The notes: a model not told the origin generated them from the letters alone. DNA of 64,000 bases from CAVWDI01 sp963793095 (GCA_963793095.1 CAWBYY010000001.1:124001-188000), one strand, 5' to 3'. Positions 35,096-46,554 are shown, counted from the stretch's first letter. Translations and numbers: made by a program.

Positions 35096-38000
35096 TCAGT
35101 CAGCTACACTCAACTCCAGGTCGCTGATATCCTGCTCGACCTGCTCCTGGTCGGGACTGTCTGCGAGAGGTAACTCATCCAATTCGCCGGAACTCTGTTC
35201 CAGCGCGATGCGGCCTTTTTCAAAACCTGTCCCGGCAGGAATAAGTTTACCGATGATCACATTTTCTTTTAACCCATAAAGCAAATCTTCCGATCCAGCG
35301 ATTGCTGCATTTGCTAGCACTTTGATGGTGTGCTGGAACGATGAAGCAGATAAGAAGGATTCTGTCTCGAGGGATGCTTTGGTAATTCCCAGGAGTATCT
35401 CAATAAATTTTGCTGGTTGTTTTCCTTCAACAAGCAATTGATCGTTTTCCTTGCGCAGTTTAAGATAATCAACCATGTCTCCGGGCAGGAAATTAGCATC
35501 TCCTGGACGGGTTACCTGAACCTTTGAGAGCATCTTGCGAATGATGACCTCAAAATGCTTGTCATTTATATTCTGACCCTGCGAGCGGTAGACTTTCTGT
35601 ACCTCAATAAGCAGGTATAGCTGGCAGGCGTGCCGGCCTTGAATGCGCAAAATAAGGTGGGGGTTCAATGAGCCTTCGGTAATTGCCTGGCCGGCTTCAA
35701 TGTGTTCGCCATCATTAATGAGCAGCCGTGCAGTGGATGGAATGTCGTATTCAATTTCCTCATGATCCTCGTAGGAAACGATTATCTTATCGCCTGGTTT
35801 ACTCTTTTGGCTCTTCAAGTCGGCAGCTTCTACACGAACCCTGCCTGCATTCTGAGCGGTGATTTTGGCGTCTTCTTCCAGGTATGCCAGTGTGTCTCCA
35901 TTTTCAACTTCGGTTCCATCTTCAACCGCGATCGTCCAGCCTTCCGCCAGGTCGTATTCGTCGCTGATTAATTCGCTGTGTTCGACTTTAGCAATGCGTA
36001 AATCGCTGTACCGGTCGGACTGGGTCACATAAACGACACCGCCGATCTCCGATACCACAGCTTCACCTTTTGGAATTCTGCGGGCTTCAAACAATTCCTC
36101 TACGCGTGGGAGACCAGTGGTGATGTCTCCGCCTGCAGCGACACCGCCGGTATGGAAAGTCCGCAGCGTCAATTGCGTTCCGGGCTCACCGATGGACTGG
36201 GCAGCGACAATTCCTACAGCAGCACCGATACCGACAAGATCGCCTCTGCCCAAATCCAAGCCATAGCAGAAAGCGCATATTCCATGGTTCAACTCACAGG
36301 TCAGGGGTGACCTGACTTTCACTATATCCACATTGGAATTCACAATTTTTCTTACAAGTTTGTGCTCAAGCAGGTCATTTTCACCAGCGAGCACTTCTCC
36401 GGTTACAGGATCAATAACCTTTTCCGCTATAGAGCGGCCAAATAAACGGCTGCTGAATGGTTGACCGGCAATATCTTCCGTACGGTCGATGAGAATACCT
36501 TCAATGGTTCCACAATCAAGTTCATTAATGATGATATCCTGAGCGACATCAACCAGTCTTCTCGTCAGATAACCAGCGTCAGCAGTCCGCAGGGCTGTAT
36601 CCGCAAGGCCTTTTCGAGCACCATGGGTGGATATAAAGTATTCAAGAGCCGTCAAGCCTTCGCGGAAGTTAGACCGGATGGGCAGCGGGATAATCCTTCC
36701 TGAGGGGTCAGCCATCAGACCTCGCATTCCAGCAAGCTGGGAGATCGGCCCGAATCCACCTTTTGTTGCTCCAGAGATGGCCTGGGCGGAAAGGTTTCCG
36801 TCCGGATCCATGGAACTCCTTACCTCCTGGGCGACCCGGGTTGTGGTCTCCTGCCAGATTTCGATCACACGCTCATTCTGCTCCTGTTCGGTTAACAAAC
36901 CCCGCCGGAAATCCCGCATAACAGCTTCAGCATCTTGGAGGGCATTGTCGATAATCTCCTTTTTGGCTTCAGGGATGGTAATATCCGAAACAGCAAGTGA
37001 ATATCCGGAGATTGTTGCATACTTAAAACCGATATCTTTTATCAGGTCGGCGACTTCTGGTGTGCAGTCCTCGCCGCAAATTTCATACAGGTCGGAAATC
37101 AGTTCTTTTATACCGTTCTTATCCAGGGTTTTATTAACAAACCGGATTTCTTCTGGGAGCACCAGATTGAACAGAACCCGGCCGACAGTTGTTTCAACAA
37201 GCCTCATTTCAGCTTCCGCCAGGCGTTCTCCGTCCTCACCGTACCAGGTGGGGACATTGACCTTGATCCAGGCATGGATGTCAGCCAGTTGGAGGTCATA
37301 CACCAGTTCAACCTCACTCAGGTTTGAAAACACGCGACCATCGCCCTTGTGATCTTTATTATCGGTTTTGGTGAGGTAATATACTCCCAGGACCATGTCT
37401 TTGGAAGGGCTGATAATAGGCTCGCCATCGGCAGGTTTGAGCAGGTTTTTCGATGACAGCATATACTTCCTTGCTTCCTCGACCGCCTTTTCAGAAAGAG
37501 GGACATGGACAGCCATCTGGTCTCCATCAAAATCTGCGTTAAACGCAGTGGTTACAAGCGGGTGCAGTTGAATTGCGCTGCCTTCAATCAGAACAGGCTC
37601 GAAAGCCTGAATACCAAGGCGGTGAAGGGTGGGAGCGCGGTTAAGAAGAACCGGCCGTTCTGTTATTACTTCTTCCAGTACCTCCCAGACTTCGGGCCGG
37701 TTTCGTTCAATGAACCTCTTAGCGCCTTTTACATTGGCGGCATAGTTATGCGAAACAAGGCGGGAAATGACGAAGGGCCGGAAGAGTTCCAGTGCCATCG
37801 CTTTTGGCAGCCCGCACTGGTAAAGCTTTAAGGTTGGGCCAACCACGATGACGGATCGTCCGGAATAATCGACCCGTTTACCAAGCAGGTTCCTTCTGAA
37901 TCGTCCTTTCTTGCCCTTTAGCATATCGCTGAGAGATTTTAATTCCCGGCGGCCGCGGCGTGAAAGCGCTTTTCCACGCTGGGAGTTGTCTATCAGAGAA

Positions 38001-39412
38001 TCGACCGCTTCCTGGAGCATACGCTTCTCGTTGCGTACGATCACATCGGGTGCCCCCAGCTCAAGAAGGCGCTTGAGGCGATTGTTGCGATTTATAACCC
38101 TCCTGTACAGGTCGTTCAGGTCTGATGTGGCAAACCGGCCGCCATCAAGCTGTACCATCGGTCTGAGGTCAGGAGGGATGACTGGCAGAACTGTCATAAC
38201 CATCCACTCGGGCTTATTGCCGGATCTCCGGAAGGCTTCAACTACACTTAAGCGCTTGGTGGCTTTCTTGCGTTTCTGTTTACTGCGAGAAGTGCGAACC
38301 TCGTTCCATAATTCCTCAGCAAGCTTCTCAAGATCCAGCCGGCGCAGGATGTCATAGAAGGCTTCTGCGCCCATGTCTGCTCTGAAAACCTGTCCCCAGC
38401 GGGAACGCAGTTCCCGGTAGCGGCTTTCACCCATAAATGTCATATGCTGGAGTTCCAGCAGTTCGTTCCGCAAACGGGTATTTTCTTCCCGGGATACTGC
38501 GGATTGGTCTTCAAGCTGAACCCGGAGCTCTTCCATGGCCAGGTCGGTTTCAGCTTTCAATTCCTCTTTCTGTATCCGCAAGACTTCAGTCTCTTTTTCT
38601 TTCTCTACCTTCAATTCTTTTTCGAGTAATTCGAGCTGTTTTTTGACGTATTTTTGAACATCACTGATGTGTTTGTTCTTTATCGTCTCTCCCGCTTTTA
38701 CAATTACTTTGTCCGAGTTCGGGAATAGAATGTCAGAGCGGGTAACTTCATTTATTGATTCTGAAAGATTATTTTCCAGTCTTTGCCCACCTTTCATTAC
38801 CGGGTCAAGCTGTTCCGCGATTTTTTCATCATACTGGGTTTCAACCGCTGAGATTTTCCTCGTTATCTCAGCAATCTGCTGGTCCCTAAGCGCTTTGATC
38901 TCTGCGATGCGGGCGTTGATCTTGGTGGCCTGCTCCCTATCCGAGGCAGTGATCTGTTCTTCCAGACGGGTAAGCGCTTTCTGACGGGCTTCCTCGTCGA
39001 CAAAAGTAACAATATACTGGGCAAAATATAAAACCCGGTCCAGATTGCGGCGTGAAATATCCAACAGCAGACCCAGGTATGAAGGAATCCGGCGGGTGTA
39101 CCAGACATGCGCTACGGGGGCAGATAAATCAATATGTCCCATTCGTTCGCGGCGGACTGATGAACGGGTTACCTCAACCCCGCATTTATCGCAGACAATC
39201 CCTTTGTAGCGGATATTCTTATATTTCCCGCAGTAACACTGCCAATCTCTGGTAGGGCCAAAAATGGCTTCACAGAACAATCCATCTTTCTCAGGTCTCA
39301 GACGGCGGTAATTGATTGTCTCTGGTTTTTGAACTTCACCGTAAGACCAGCTGCGGATGGTATCCGGAGATGCTAGGCTCACACGTAATGCTGTTAATCC
39401 CTTGGTTTCCAC
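35096..39412 (-). CDS. rpoC: DNA-directed RNA polymerase subunit beta'
   Basis: A complete 1438-residue beta' subunit. The N-terminal zinc site has Cys59, Cys61, Cys74 and Cys77 (QCYCGKYKNIRYKGIVCDKC). The catalytic magnesium loop NADFDGDQMAVH is at residues 625-636. The trigger-loop/bridge region and the second zinc site (CELNHGICAFCYGLDL, with a distant first cysteine) are in the C-terminal half, with VGIVAAQSIGEPGTQLTLRTFHTGG. Residues about 140-325, between the clamp start and MGAEA at 347, are a highly charged, heptad-like stretch predicted as coiled coil; E. coli beta' lacks this. No rpoB lies upstream: the next gene, in the same direction, is a sensor kinase. Confidence 0.97.
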   Translation of the reverse strand: METKGLTALRVSLASPDTIRSWSYGEVQKPETINYRRLRPEKDGLFCEAIFGPTRDWQCYCGKYKNIRYKGIVCDKCGVEVTRSSVRRERMGHIDLSAPVAHVWYTRRIPSYLGLLLDISRRNLDRVLYFAQYIVTFVDEEARQKALTRLEEQITASDREQATKINARIAEIKALRDQQIAEITRKISAVETQYDEKIAEQLDPVMKGGQRLENNLSESINEVTRSDILFPNSDKVIVKAGETIKNKHISDVQKYVKKQLELLEKELKVEKEKETEVLRIQKEELKAETDLAMEELRVQLEDQSAVSREENTRLRNELLELQHMTFMGESRYRELRSRWGQVFRADMGAEAFYDILRRLDLEKLAEELWNEVRTSRSKQKRKKATKRLSVVEAFRRSGNKPEWMVMTVLPVIPPDLRPMVQLDGGRFATSDLNDLYRRVINRNNRLKRLLELGAPDVIVRNEKRMLQEAVDSLIDNSQRGKALSRRGRRELKSLSDMLKGKKGRFRRNLLGKRVDYSGRSVIVVGPTLKLYQCGLPKAMALELFRPFVISRLVSHNYAANVKGAKRFIERNRPEVWEVLEEVITERPVLLNRAPTLHRLGIQAFEPVLIEGSAIQLHPLVTTAFNADFDGDQMAVHVPLSEKAVEEARKYMLSSKNLLKPADGEPIISPSKDMVLGVYYLTKTDNKDHKGDGRVFSNLSEVELVYDLQLADIHAWIKVNVPTWYGEDGERLAEAEMRLVETTVGRVLFNLVLPEEIRFVNKTLDKNGIKELISDLYEICGEDCTPEVADLIKDIGFKYATISGYSLAVSDITIPEAKKEIIDNALQDAEAVMRDFRRGLLTEQEQNERVIEIWQETTTRVAQEVRSSMDPDGNLSAQAISGATKGGFGPISQLAGMRGLMADPSGRIIPLPIRSNFREGLTALEYFISTHGARKGLADTALRTADAGYLTRRLVDVAQDIIINELDCGTIEGILIDRTEDIAGQPFSSRLFGRSIAEKVIDPVTGEVLAGENDLLEHKLVRKIVNSNVDIVKVRSPLTCELNHGICAFCYGLDLGRGDLVGIGAAVGIVAAQSIGEPGTQLTLRTFHTGGVAAGGDITTGLPRVEELFEARRIPKGEAVVSEIGGVVYVTQSDRYSDLRIAKVEHSELISDEYDLAEGWTIAVEDGTEVENGDTLAYLEEDAKITAQNAGRVRVEAADLKSQKSKPGDKIIVSYEDHEEIEYDIPSTARLLINDGEHIEAGQAITEGSLNPHLILRIQGRHACQLYLLIEVQKVYRSQGQNINDKHFEVIIRKMLSKVQVTRPGDANFLPGDMVDYLKLRKENDQLLVEGKQPAKFIEILLGITKASLETESFLSASSFQHTIKVLANAAIAGSEDLLYGLKENVIIGKLIPAGTGFEKGRIALEQSSGELDELPLADSPDQEQVEQDISDLELSVAD

Positions 39413-39547
39413 TTAGAACTGCCTCCTGACCTTGAATTTAAACAAATTCTTCCCTATCGCAGACGAATTTACCCTTGAAAATGGGCACAGTAGTTCCTTT
39501 TGAAAGGGTGAAATAGCTGCTTAGAAGATGGATATGGACTGTTCCAA

Positions 39548-39577
39548 AATATAATCTGGGGCCTTATTATCAGTTAA
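39548..39577 (-). promoter_or_regulatory. Candidate rpoC promoter
   Basis: Reading the minus strand, TTAACT (39577-39572) and TATATT (39553-39548) are 18 bases apart and lie about 136 bases before the rpoC start. Each matches consensus at four or five positions. The whole gap 39413-39723 is AT-rich and has no gene; a separate promoter is expected there because rpoB is not upstream. Confidence 0.33.
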
Positions 39578-39723
39578 AAGACAAACACAAACAAGCGCAT
39601 GACCTCTTTTTTTTCAGGCGCTTACAATTTTTTATCCAATTTTCAATTATTTCCGGTGAATTATACCGAAATTGCGAACATTTGGTCAAGGAATCCGGGT
39701 AATTATTAATAATATCTCACATT

Positions 39724-42700
39724 TCAATTTTTGTTGTCAGGTTGCCTGAGCGGGATTTCAAAATAAAATGTGCTGCCTTTTCCCAGCTGGCTTTTTACAG
39801 TTACATTACCGCCATGTCGTTCAGCAATCGAGTTCACGATTGCCAGTCCGAGTCCGCTGCCGCGTTGTTCTTCGCTAGTCTTCTGGGATACTCGATGGAA
39901 TTTTTCAAATAAGTGTCCCTGATCCATCGGAGAGATTCCGATCCCGTTGTCATGCACTCGGAATATCATGCTTTTATAGTTAGCTTTGGCTGAAACAGTG
40001 ACTTTTCCATCCGTCCGGGAAAACTTTATACCGTTTTCGATCAAATTGTGAAGCGCCTGCTGGAGAAGCGCCCGATCTCCTTCTACTTCCGGCAGATTCT
40101 CATCGATTTCAACAGTTATTTCGATCCGCTTTTGGACAGCCTGCAGATTTAACCCTTTTACAACATGATCAATAAATTCTTTGGAGGAAATTAATTCCAG
40201 ATTCAGAGCGATTCCGCTCTCAAGCCGCCCCAGGTCAAGCAGGTTGTTAACCAGATGAGTTATACTTTCAACGCCCTCAACGATTTTCTGGACGTAGCTG
40301 GTCTGTTGTTCGTTCAGTTCACCAACAATTTCAAGCATAGTGGCGTATCCGCGCATAAGTGTCAGCGGCGACCGTAAATCATGGCTGACCGTCCACACAA
40401 ATTCGGTTTTAAGTGCATCCAGATCTTTCAAAGCGGTGATGTTCCTCAGAAGACACAATTTGCCGATCTCCCTTTCCCGGGCGGTTACATAGGTTGTGGT
40501 TGCAAGGTACACTTCCCCTTCTTCAAGGAGGATCTCCCGCGATTGGGATTCTGCGGAACTGGAGGACAGCAGTTCTTTCAATTCATTATTACCGATACTC
40601 TCTTCAAGACTGGGTCTCGCTCCCGGATCAACCCCGGGTTTTAATAATTCCTTCGCCTGAGAGTTGGCAAAAACCAGATGGTCTTCGCGATCAAACACGA
40701 AAACGGGGTCAGGGATTGAGTCAAGAACCGCTTCAACACGCTGTCGGCCGATTTCTGATTCAGCATAAAGGCTTGCATTTGCTGCAGCATGGTTGGTTTC
40801 GATACCGATATTGGTGAGCAACTGGACTTCGTCGCGGGTAAATTCGTGGTGTTCATTAAATGCAATCCATAGCACTCCCAGATACTCGCCATCGTTCCGG
40901 AGCGCAACAGCTAAAAGCGAGGCTGGAATGAACTGGTCATATGGCAACTCGAATAATTTCGGCCTTCTGATATCAGGGAGAACAAGCCTCTCGAGTTGAT
41001 CCTGACCGGCAAAAAATTGGAGTATCTGGATATCAAGCACAGGGTGGATTTCCTGAGAAGTCTCCTAAATAGTATCGAACTTGTTCTGAACTGGATCCTT
41101 CCAGTTCGGGGAGCACAGCCGGGTTAAGGACAACCCGGGCTGAATCAGCACCGGTGGAAAGCGCAGCTTCCAGGATTGGTTCAACAACCTCGGAAAAATT
41201 CAGATTGGACGCCGCGATCTGGCTGATGGCCAGTAATTTATTCAGCTCATCCATCTGGTCGCGCATGCTGTTTCGCATTTTTTCGAAGGAACGCCCCAGC
41301 TGGGCAAATTCATCCGATCCTTTTGCTTGCAGCGGGTATTCGATTCTTCCATTCGAAATCTGACCTGCTCCCCGGGCTAAATCTGATAGTGAATTTGAAA
41401 TGATTTTCACCGCAAATAATAGGAAAAAAACCGCGAGTAAAGCAACCGCAATGATCAACCCTGCAAGTGGGGCGGTACTGGTCAAGGCAGACTTCTGGAT
41501 ATTCAATACCGGAACCGAAAAAACAAGTGACCATGGAAGGTCATCCAGATGTCTTTGATAAAGCAGGAATTTTTGGATATTACCCGGATCATCAATTGAA
41601 TAGTCAGCCCGAGTTCCAAACCCATCTGAGTCCATGGGATTGAACCTGGAGTAGACCATTTGAGAATGCGGGTGGACGAGAATCCGGGAATCCTGGTCGA
41701 GCAGCATTCCCGTCCCGTCAAGATCCGTTAGTTGTGATAGACCCGAGAGAACCGGTTGGGTGTAAGGATTGGTATCAAGGTTTGTTCTCCCGACCAACAA
41801 CCTGTTTATTTTTTGGTCAGCGTCGAATACCGGAACCACCACAGACATTATGGCTGATGGATTGCCAATCATTGGAGGGAAAGTGACTATTTTTACACTC
41901 GCGTCTTTCAGGGCGGCTCTGACAGCCTCAACCTCCCTGACCGGACCAGTTTCACCGCTGTCCGGAATATCCCCGTATGCCGAAATCAGGTTGCCAGAAT
42001 TATCAACCAGCAACAGTTCGTCATAATAGTCCGATTCAAATCCCTTTGTTTGAAGCAGATTATCGATTTCGGATGGTTCTGGTAGAAAAAGCCGTTCATC
42101 GGCAGCCAGGTCTGTGAGGATTGTTTCTCCCATCTTAAAAAAGTGAGTGAGGTTTTCTTCACAGATATTTGCCGCAGCAGACATCCGGGATTGAGCCATA
42201 CTTCTTGAGGCTCGATTAGCGCTAATCCAGCTCCCTGCTAATAGAACAAATGTCAAAAATAATACTAGAGGCAGCATGTATAGACTCAGTTTCGATCTCA
42301 GGCTTCTTTCGTAAGGCGAAGGAACCAGTGATTTGGCGCTTCCCCATTTATCTGGCTGGAAGTGAGCGACGATGCTGCAAACAAGTCCGCCGAGCAGGAT
42401 TGGTATCGACACCACGATCACGTCTTCAGGGAGGGAGGATATTGCGCTGTTAAACCTTTCAAGCCCGGTCCCGGAAGATGCAAAAAATAGAACCACTGAA
42501 TGAACCCAGGGGACTGTCAGGACTAAACAGAACGCTGCCAGGAAAGGTTGCCTCAGGAAATTGAAAAAGGGCGACCGGTAGTTCTGTAATACCGCAGCGC
42601 TGTACAGGACAGCAAAGAGGGCTATTTCGAGAGGGGTAAAAATGCTGTTCGAGTGCCAGAGCGAGAATGTTATTCCTGTAAGCAGACCGATTACGGCGGC

Positions 42701-43027
42701 GGGATTTATCCCGAGCAAACCCCCTGCCAGCATCCAGGGAATTGCGGAAAGAAGCATTATCGTTATCTCTGAGCCAGATGGGGGAAGCGTGTGGGCAGGC
42801 TCGGGAGCGGATTGAATACCGAACAGCAGAACACAAACAGGGATAATTAATAAGAGCAGAAAAAAAATATATTTCTGGTTTTTCCCCCAGAATTTATTAT
42901 AAAATTTCCACTTGAAAAGCAAGTAAACATCCAGGCTCAGAAGTAGAAGCCAACCTGACCATCCTAGAATACCCTGTGGCAAAGTAACAAAAGGAGAAGT
43001 TGGGAATGAGGAGATCAGGATTGACAT
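39724..43027 (-). CDS. Large membrane sensor histidine kinase, one frameshift
   Basis: About 1100 residues once a single shift near 41,037 (CCACCCTGTGC) is corrected. Order: an N-terminal block of about seven to eight membrane helices (residues 15-245, MASE-like), a dCACHE-like sensor domain between helices (about 280-535), a HAMP segment (ISNSLSDLARGAGQISNGRIEYPL), a GAF domain split by the shift, a PAS domain (RVEAVLDSIPDPVFVFDREDHLVFAN), then HisKA with the phospho-accepting His in WTVSHDLRSPLTLMRGYATML and the HATPase with NLIENGIKFS, VHDNGIGIS and GSGLGLAIVNSIAERHGG. No response regulator is adjacent. The signal is unknown. Confidence 0.87.
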
Positions 43028-43143
43028 CCGGTGACCTTTAAATTCAGATAGAAAGGGTTATTCTCAGATTATAGCATTATTACCCCGAAATAATCGAAGA
43101 AAAACAATCTTTTTCAATTAAATTGGATGTAAATTGGGGATTA

Positions 43144-43878
43144 TCAACAAAACTCGATTGTCTCTGTTGTACCCTTATCGAGATCCGAATAATACCCGCG
43201 CTGCTGTGGTGGAAGCATAGCACTTAGCTGATACAAAGCCTCATCCGTCATCTTTCGAAGCTGTTCGGTGCTGGCTCTTCTTAATTCGTTTCGAAAGCAA
43301 AAGGGGCGTCCGAATTTAACATAAGCTCCCGGCTGCGACCATTGATGGGTGAATCTTAGAGCCGGGAACCCCGGCGTTCCAGTAATCGCAACGGGTATTA
43401 CCGGAACCTGGCTGCGGCTGGCAAGGTAAGCGACCCCTTCTTTGCCGCGCTGCAGGGCGGGACTGCGGGTCCCTTCTGGAGCGACCAGGACAATTTCTCC
43501 CGCTTTCAACACTTCCAGCACAAGTTTGACTGCCCGCCGGTCGAATTCCTGCCGGCGGATCGGTATCACCCGCCACATTTTTGGAAAAATCCCGACAACA
43601 GGATAGTCATATACTTCAATTTTTGCCAGCGGGACGATATTGCGGGGCAGCACATTGATCACTACAAATGGGTCGATAAATGCAATGTGGTTAATCATCA
43701 ATATCGCCGGACCTTCTGCAGGGACATTTTCCATGCTTTCGACTCGATCGATCTTGGCAATTAAGGTGAAGCCGATATATTTCAGGAGCATCCTCAGGAA
43801 CCGGCGCCTTTTTTCAAAACGAGCGTGTTCGTATTTTCCATCAGGTAGAAGTTGCTGTTCCAGTTTATCAACTGCCAT
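43144..43878 (-). CDS. plsC: 1-Acyl-sn-glycerol-3-phosphate acyltransferase family protein
   Basis: A 244-residue PlsC-type acyltransferase for phosphatidic acid synthesis. The catalytic HX4D box is in INHIAFIDPFVV (residues about 78-89). The substrate-binding motif is VAPEGTRSPALQRGKEGVAYLA (about 153-174), and VIPVAITGT follows. It starts inside the end of cmk with an 11-base overlap. The cmk-plsC order is common in many bacteria. The exact acyl acceptor cannot be read from sequence. Confidence 0.9.
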   Translation of the reverse strand: MAVDKLEQQLLPDGKYEHARFEKRRRFLRMLLKYIGFTLIAKIDRVESMENVPAEGPAILMINHIAFIDPFVVINVLPRNIVPLAKIEVYDYPVVGIFPKMWRVIPIRRQEFDRRAVKLVLEVLKAGEIVLVAPEGTRSPALQRGKEGVAYLASRSQVPVIPVAITGTPGFPALRFTHQWSQPGAYVKFGRPFCFRNELRRASTEQLRKMTDEALYQLSAMLPPQQRGYYSDLDKGTTETIEFC

Positions 43879-44569
43879 TGCTGCCCTCTAAAAGACCGAT
43901 AATTTTCTCTAGTACCTGGTCGATATCCAGTTCATCAGTCGATATAACGATCGCGTCCCCGGCGGGTTTTAGAGGCGCAATCTGGCGGGTTGAATCAAAG
44001 CGGTCACGTTCAAGCATGTCTTCAAGGATTTGAGCCTGATCAGAATGCTCCCCTCGGCTGATTTTTTCAAGATAACGCCGCTCTGCCCTGATTTCTGGAG
44101 ATGCGTCCAGATAAATTTTTAACCCTGCTTCAGGCAGAACCACTGTACCAATATCCCGGCCGAGCATTACCACATTTCCGCGCAAGCCGATTTTTCGCTG
44201 CTGTTCGGTGAGCACTTCCCGCACTCCAGAATATGAAGAGACCAGTGAAACGTTTGCATCAACCTCTGGTTTTCGGATGTCCCAGGTAATATCCATGCCG
44301 TTTGCCAGGATATCGCAATATCTGCCATCATCCACTGAAGGAGGCCTCACATCAAGCTCGGTTGCCTCAGCCAGCCAGGTCAGTTCATTTTCATCATTGA
44401 GATCGATTTTTTGCTGCAATGCTATCCAGGTTACTGCCCGGTACATGAGGCCGGTATCAAAAAAAAGGTAACCCAGGTAATCCGCCAGGCGCCTACCGAT
44501 GGTCGATTTACCTGAAGCCGCCGGTCCATCAATGGAAATGATTGAAGGGTAATTTCTGTTATTACTCAT
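43868..44569 (-). CDS. cmk: Cytidylate kinase
   Basis: About 233 residues. It phosphorylates CMP and dCMP. The P-loop is SIDGPAASGKSTIGRRLADYLG (residues about 12-33), followed by FFDTGLMYRAVTWIAL, MLGRDIGTVVLPEAGLKIYLDASPEIRAERRYLE, and DRFDSTRQIAPLKPAGDAIVI, the typical CMP kinase order. I prefer the ATG at 44569 (MSNNRNYPSIIS); a TTG at 44590 adds seven residues. Neither start has a strong Shine-Dalgarno. Confidence 0.94.
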   Translation of the reverse strand: MSNNRNYPSIISIDGPAASGKSTIGRRLADYLGYLFFDTGLMYRAVTWIALQQKIDLNDENELTWLAEATELDVRPPSVDDGRYCDILANGMDITWDIRKPEVDANVSLVSSYSGVREVLTEQQRKIGLRGNVVMLGRDIGTVVLPEAGLKIYLDASPEIRAERRYLEKISRGEHSDQAQILEDMLERDRFDSTRQIAPLKPAGDAIVISTDELDIDQVLEKIIGLLEGSNGS

Positions 44570-44623
44570 CCCGGTTTGTTTTGCACTCAAAACTGACAGG
44601 TACAGTTTTCAGCCAGCGCTTCA

Positions 44624-46447
44624 TTATTGGATCGAATCAAGATTTTCTTCGCCATTTTCGCGGATATCATCCGGAAATAGAGCGCTGCTTGCCCATAGTA
44701 TCACCATTTCAGGCGCAGCGGGAGCATTGTGAAATGTAATCCAGGAAAGATAGTCTGGCGGAATTACCCCAGTCCAACCCGGATAAACATTCAGGACAAA
44801 ATCCTGCCCCCGGAATGTCTTATCTGAAGCTGGCAGATGATCAACTTCTTTTGTGATGACGATATCCGGGAGACTCTCACCCGGTAAAATTGAAAGGTAT
44901 TGCGTGTTCCTGAATTCTCGCAGCAACCATTTTATGGATGGAGATTCTACAGTGGAAAGAACCGGAATCTCGAAGGGCATTCCAACCTGGCTGTTGGAAA
45001 TGTCCCGAAGCGTTTCCAATAATAGTAATCCTTGTCCTGTGCCCGGGTTTGGATACCATATTGCCTCCGGTTGATTCTGGCGGTTGATGGAGACATTCCA
45101 GGTCAGTGAGATGGTGTAAATAAACAGGGCGGCAGCCAAGCCCCATACCAGGCCGCGCTCGGCAGAAAACCGGTTCCAGCCTATGCTCACCAGAATGACA
45201 CATAATGCAGCGATTAAGCACACACCCGCAATAAGCGCTAAGCGGATTCCTATTGTTGGGCTTCCGAATATCACCAGCATCTGGTCGGCTGTAATCAGGG
45301 CATTCCAGAATAATACACACAGTATAAAAATAACTGCCGCAAATATTAATGGGACGGGTGATGTGGATTGTACTGGAATATAGCCTTTGATTTCCCGGGA
45401 AGCAAGTATCCAGAGCGGAACCATAGCCCAGATTAAACCGGATACTTCTCTGGCAGGATAAAGCAACAGGAACAGAATGGAAGCCAGAAACCCAGTGGAA
45501 AGCGCAATAAAAACCAAACGGTTGGGTTTGTCAACACCAGGTTGGTTATTAAACCGGCGGATCACCAATATAATAACAAACATAAGGGCGAGTGGCTGGA
45601 ACACAATCAGGGCCGCCAGGATGCGTAATGCTGGCACCCCCGATGGCGTGAACCAGCCTCTGAGAAAGGTCAAGAAACTCTCGAACCAGGCAGCAAAGCC
45701 CTCGGGATAAAGAAAGAAACAGGTTCCAAAAATAACAATAATCCCGCCAGCAGCAAGGAATAATTCACTCCACTTCGAAAAGCCGCTCTTGTTCTCCGGT
45801 AGACCCTGCCCGGTCGAGCTGTCTATTGGAGTAACACCCGTGCCATTTGACCCCGGGTTTGACGTATCTTCTGATCTATCTCGCCGGCTTATAAAAACCG
45901 TGGTAAGCCAGGCGGCGGCGCTCACGGTGATCCCAGCAAATATCGATGGTCCGCTGAGCAATGCAAAACCAACCATAATCCCACTGGTTTTTAAATGCCT
46001 GAGGAAAAATAATCCAAGGGCGATCAGACCGAAAGAAAGCGCCATCATTGGCCCGCCTGCAGTTCTTGATACAGCGACCAGCCCGGGATCAACTGCCAGA
46101 CCAAACGCAGCGATCAGCCCGGATTGAATTCCAATATGCCTGCGAATTAATCCTGGAAAAAGCACCAGGATTGAACCTGCGAGAGCAGGCCAGAAACGGG
46201 CTAAAAAATTCGTGCTGCCAAATATGGCGAATAAGAACCCGGTCGAAAACACATATCCAGGGTTGGGTCCTATTCTGAAATCGGGAGGCTGCTGGTCCGG
46301 GTTTGCGATAAGCAGTGATTGGAGAGCCCAGACTGCCTCCGAATCGGAAAGAGGCTCTGCTCCGAGCTGGTAGAAACGGAGCCCTAGTGCCAGCAGGAAA
46401 GCAATTCCGTAAAGAAATGTCTCCAGTTTTATGCGGCGAATGTCCAT
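44624..46447 (-). CDS. Multi-membrane GT-C glycosyltransferase-like protein 1
   Basis: A 607-residue membrane protein with about 12 hydrophobic segments. The first external loop has GLRFYQLGAEPLSDSEAVWALQSL, in which the Asp-Ser-Glu matches the acidic motif of GT-C glycosyltransferases (PMT/ArnT/Agl23 types). A low-complexity insert lies at about residues 190-220. Such enzymes move sugars from polyprenyl-phosphate donors to outside acceptors. The acceptor is unknown. It stands between cmk and a DUF2298 protein in one direction. Confidence 0.72.
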   Translation of the reverse strand: MDIRRIKLETFLYGIAFLLALGLRFYQLGAEPLSDSEAVWALQSLLIANPDQQPPDFRIGPNPGYVFSTGFLFAIFGSTNFLARFWPALAGSILVLFPGLIRRHIGIQSGLIAAFGLAVDPGLVAVSRTAGGPMMALSFGLIALGLFFLRHLKTSGIMVGFALLSGPSIFAGITVSAAAWLTTVFISRRDRSEDTSNPGSNGTGVTPIDSSTGQGLPENKSGFSKWSELFLAAGGIIVIFGTCFFLYPEGFAAWFESFLTFLRGWFTPSGVPALRILAALIVFQPLALMFVIILVIRRFNNQPGVDKPNRLVFIALSTGFLASILFLLLYPAREVSGLIWAMVPLWILASREIKGYIPVQSTSPVPLIFAAVIFILCVLFWNALITADQMLVIFGSPTIGIRLALIAGVCLIAALCVILVSIGWNRFSAERGLVWGLAAALFIYTISLTWNVSINRQNQPEAIWYPNPGTGQGLLLLETLRDISNSQVGMPFEIPVLSTVESPSIKWLLREFRNTQYLSILPGESLPDIVITKEVDHLPASDKTFRGQDFVLNVYPGWTGVIPPDYLSWITFHNAPAAPEMVILWASSALFPDDIRENGEENLDSIQ

Positions 46448-46554
46448 CCCGGTTATGTGAAATTAATAAATTGACTTAGCAAAAGTTTACTCTTTTCCAA
46501 TCCATTCAAAAATAAAATTTTACCCGATCCAATCAGAAGGCAGGATTTTTATTT

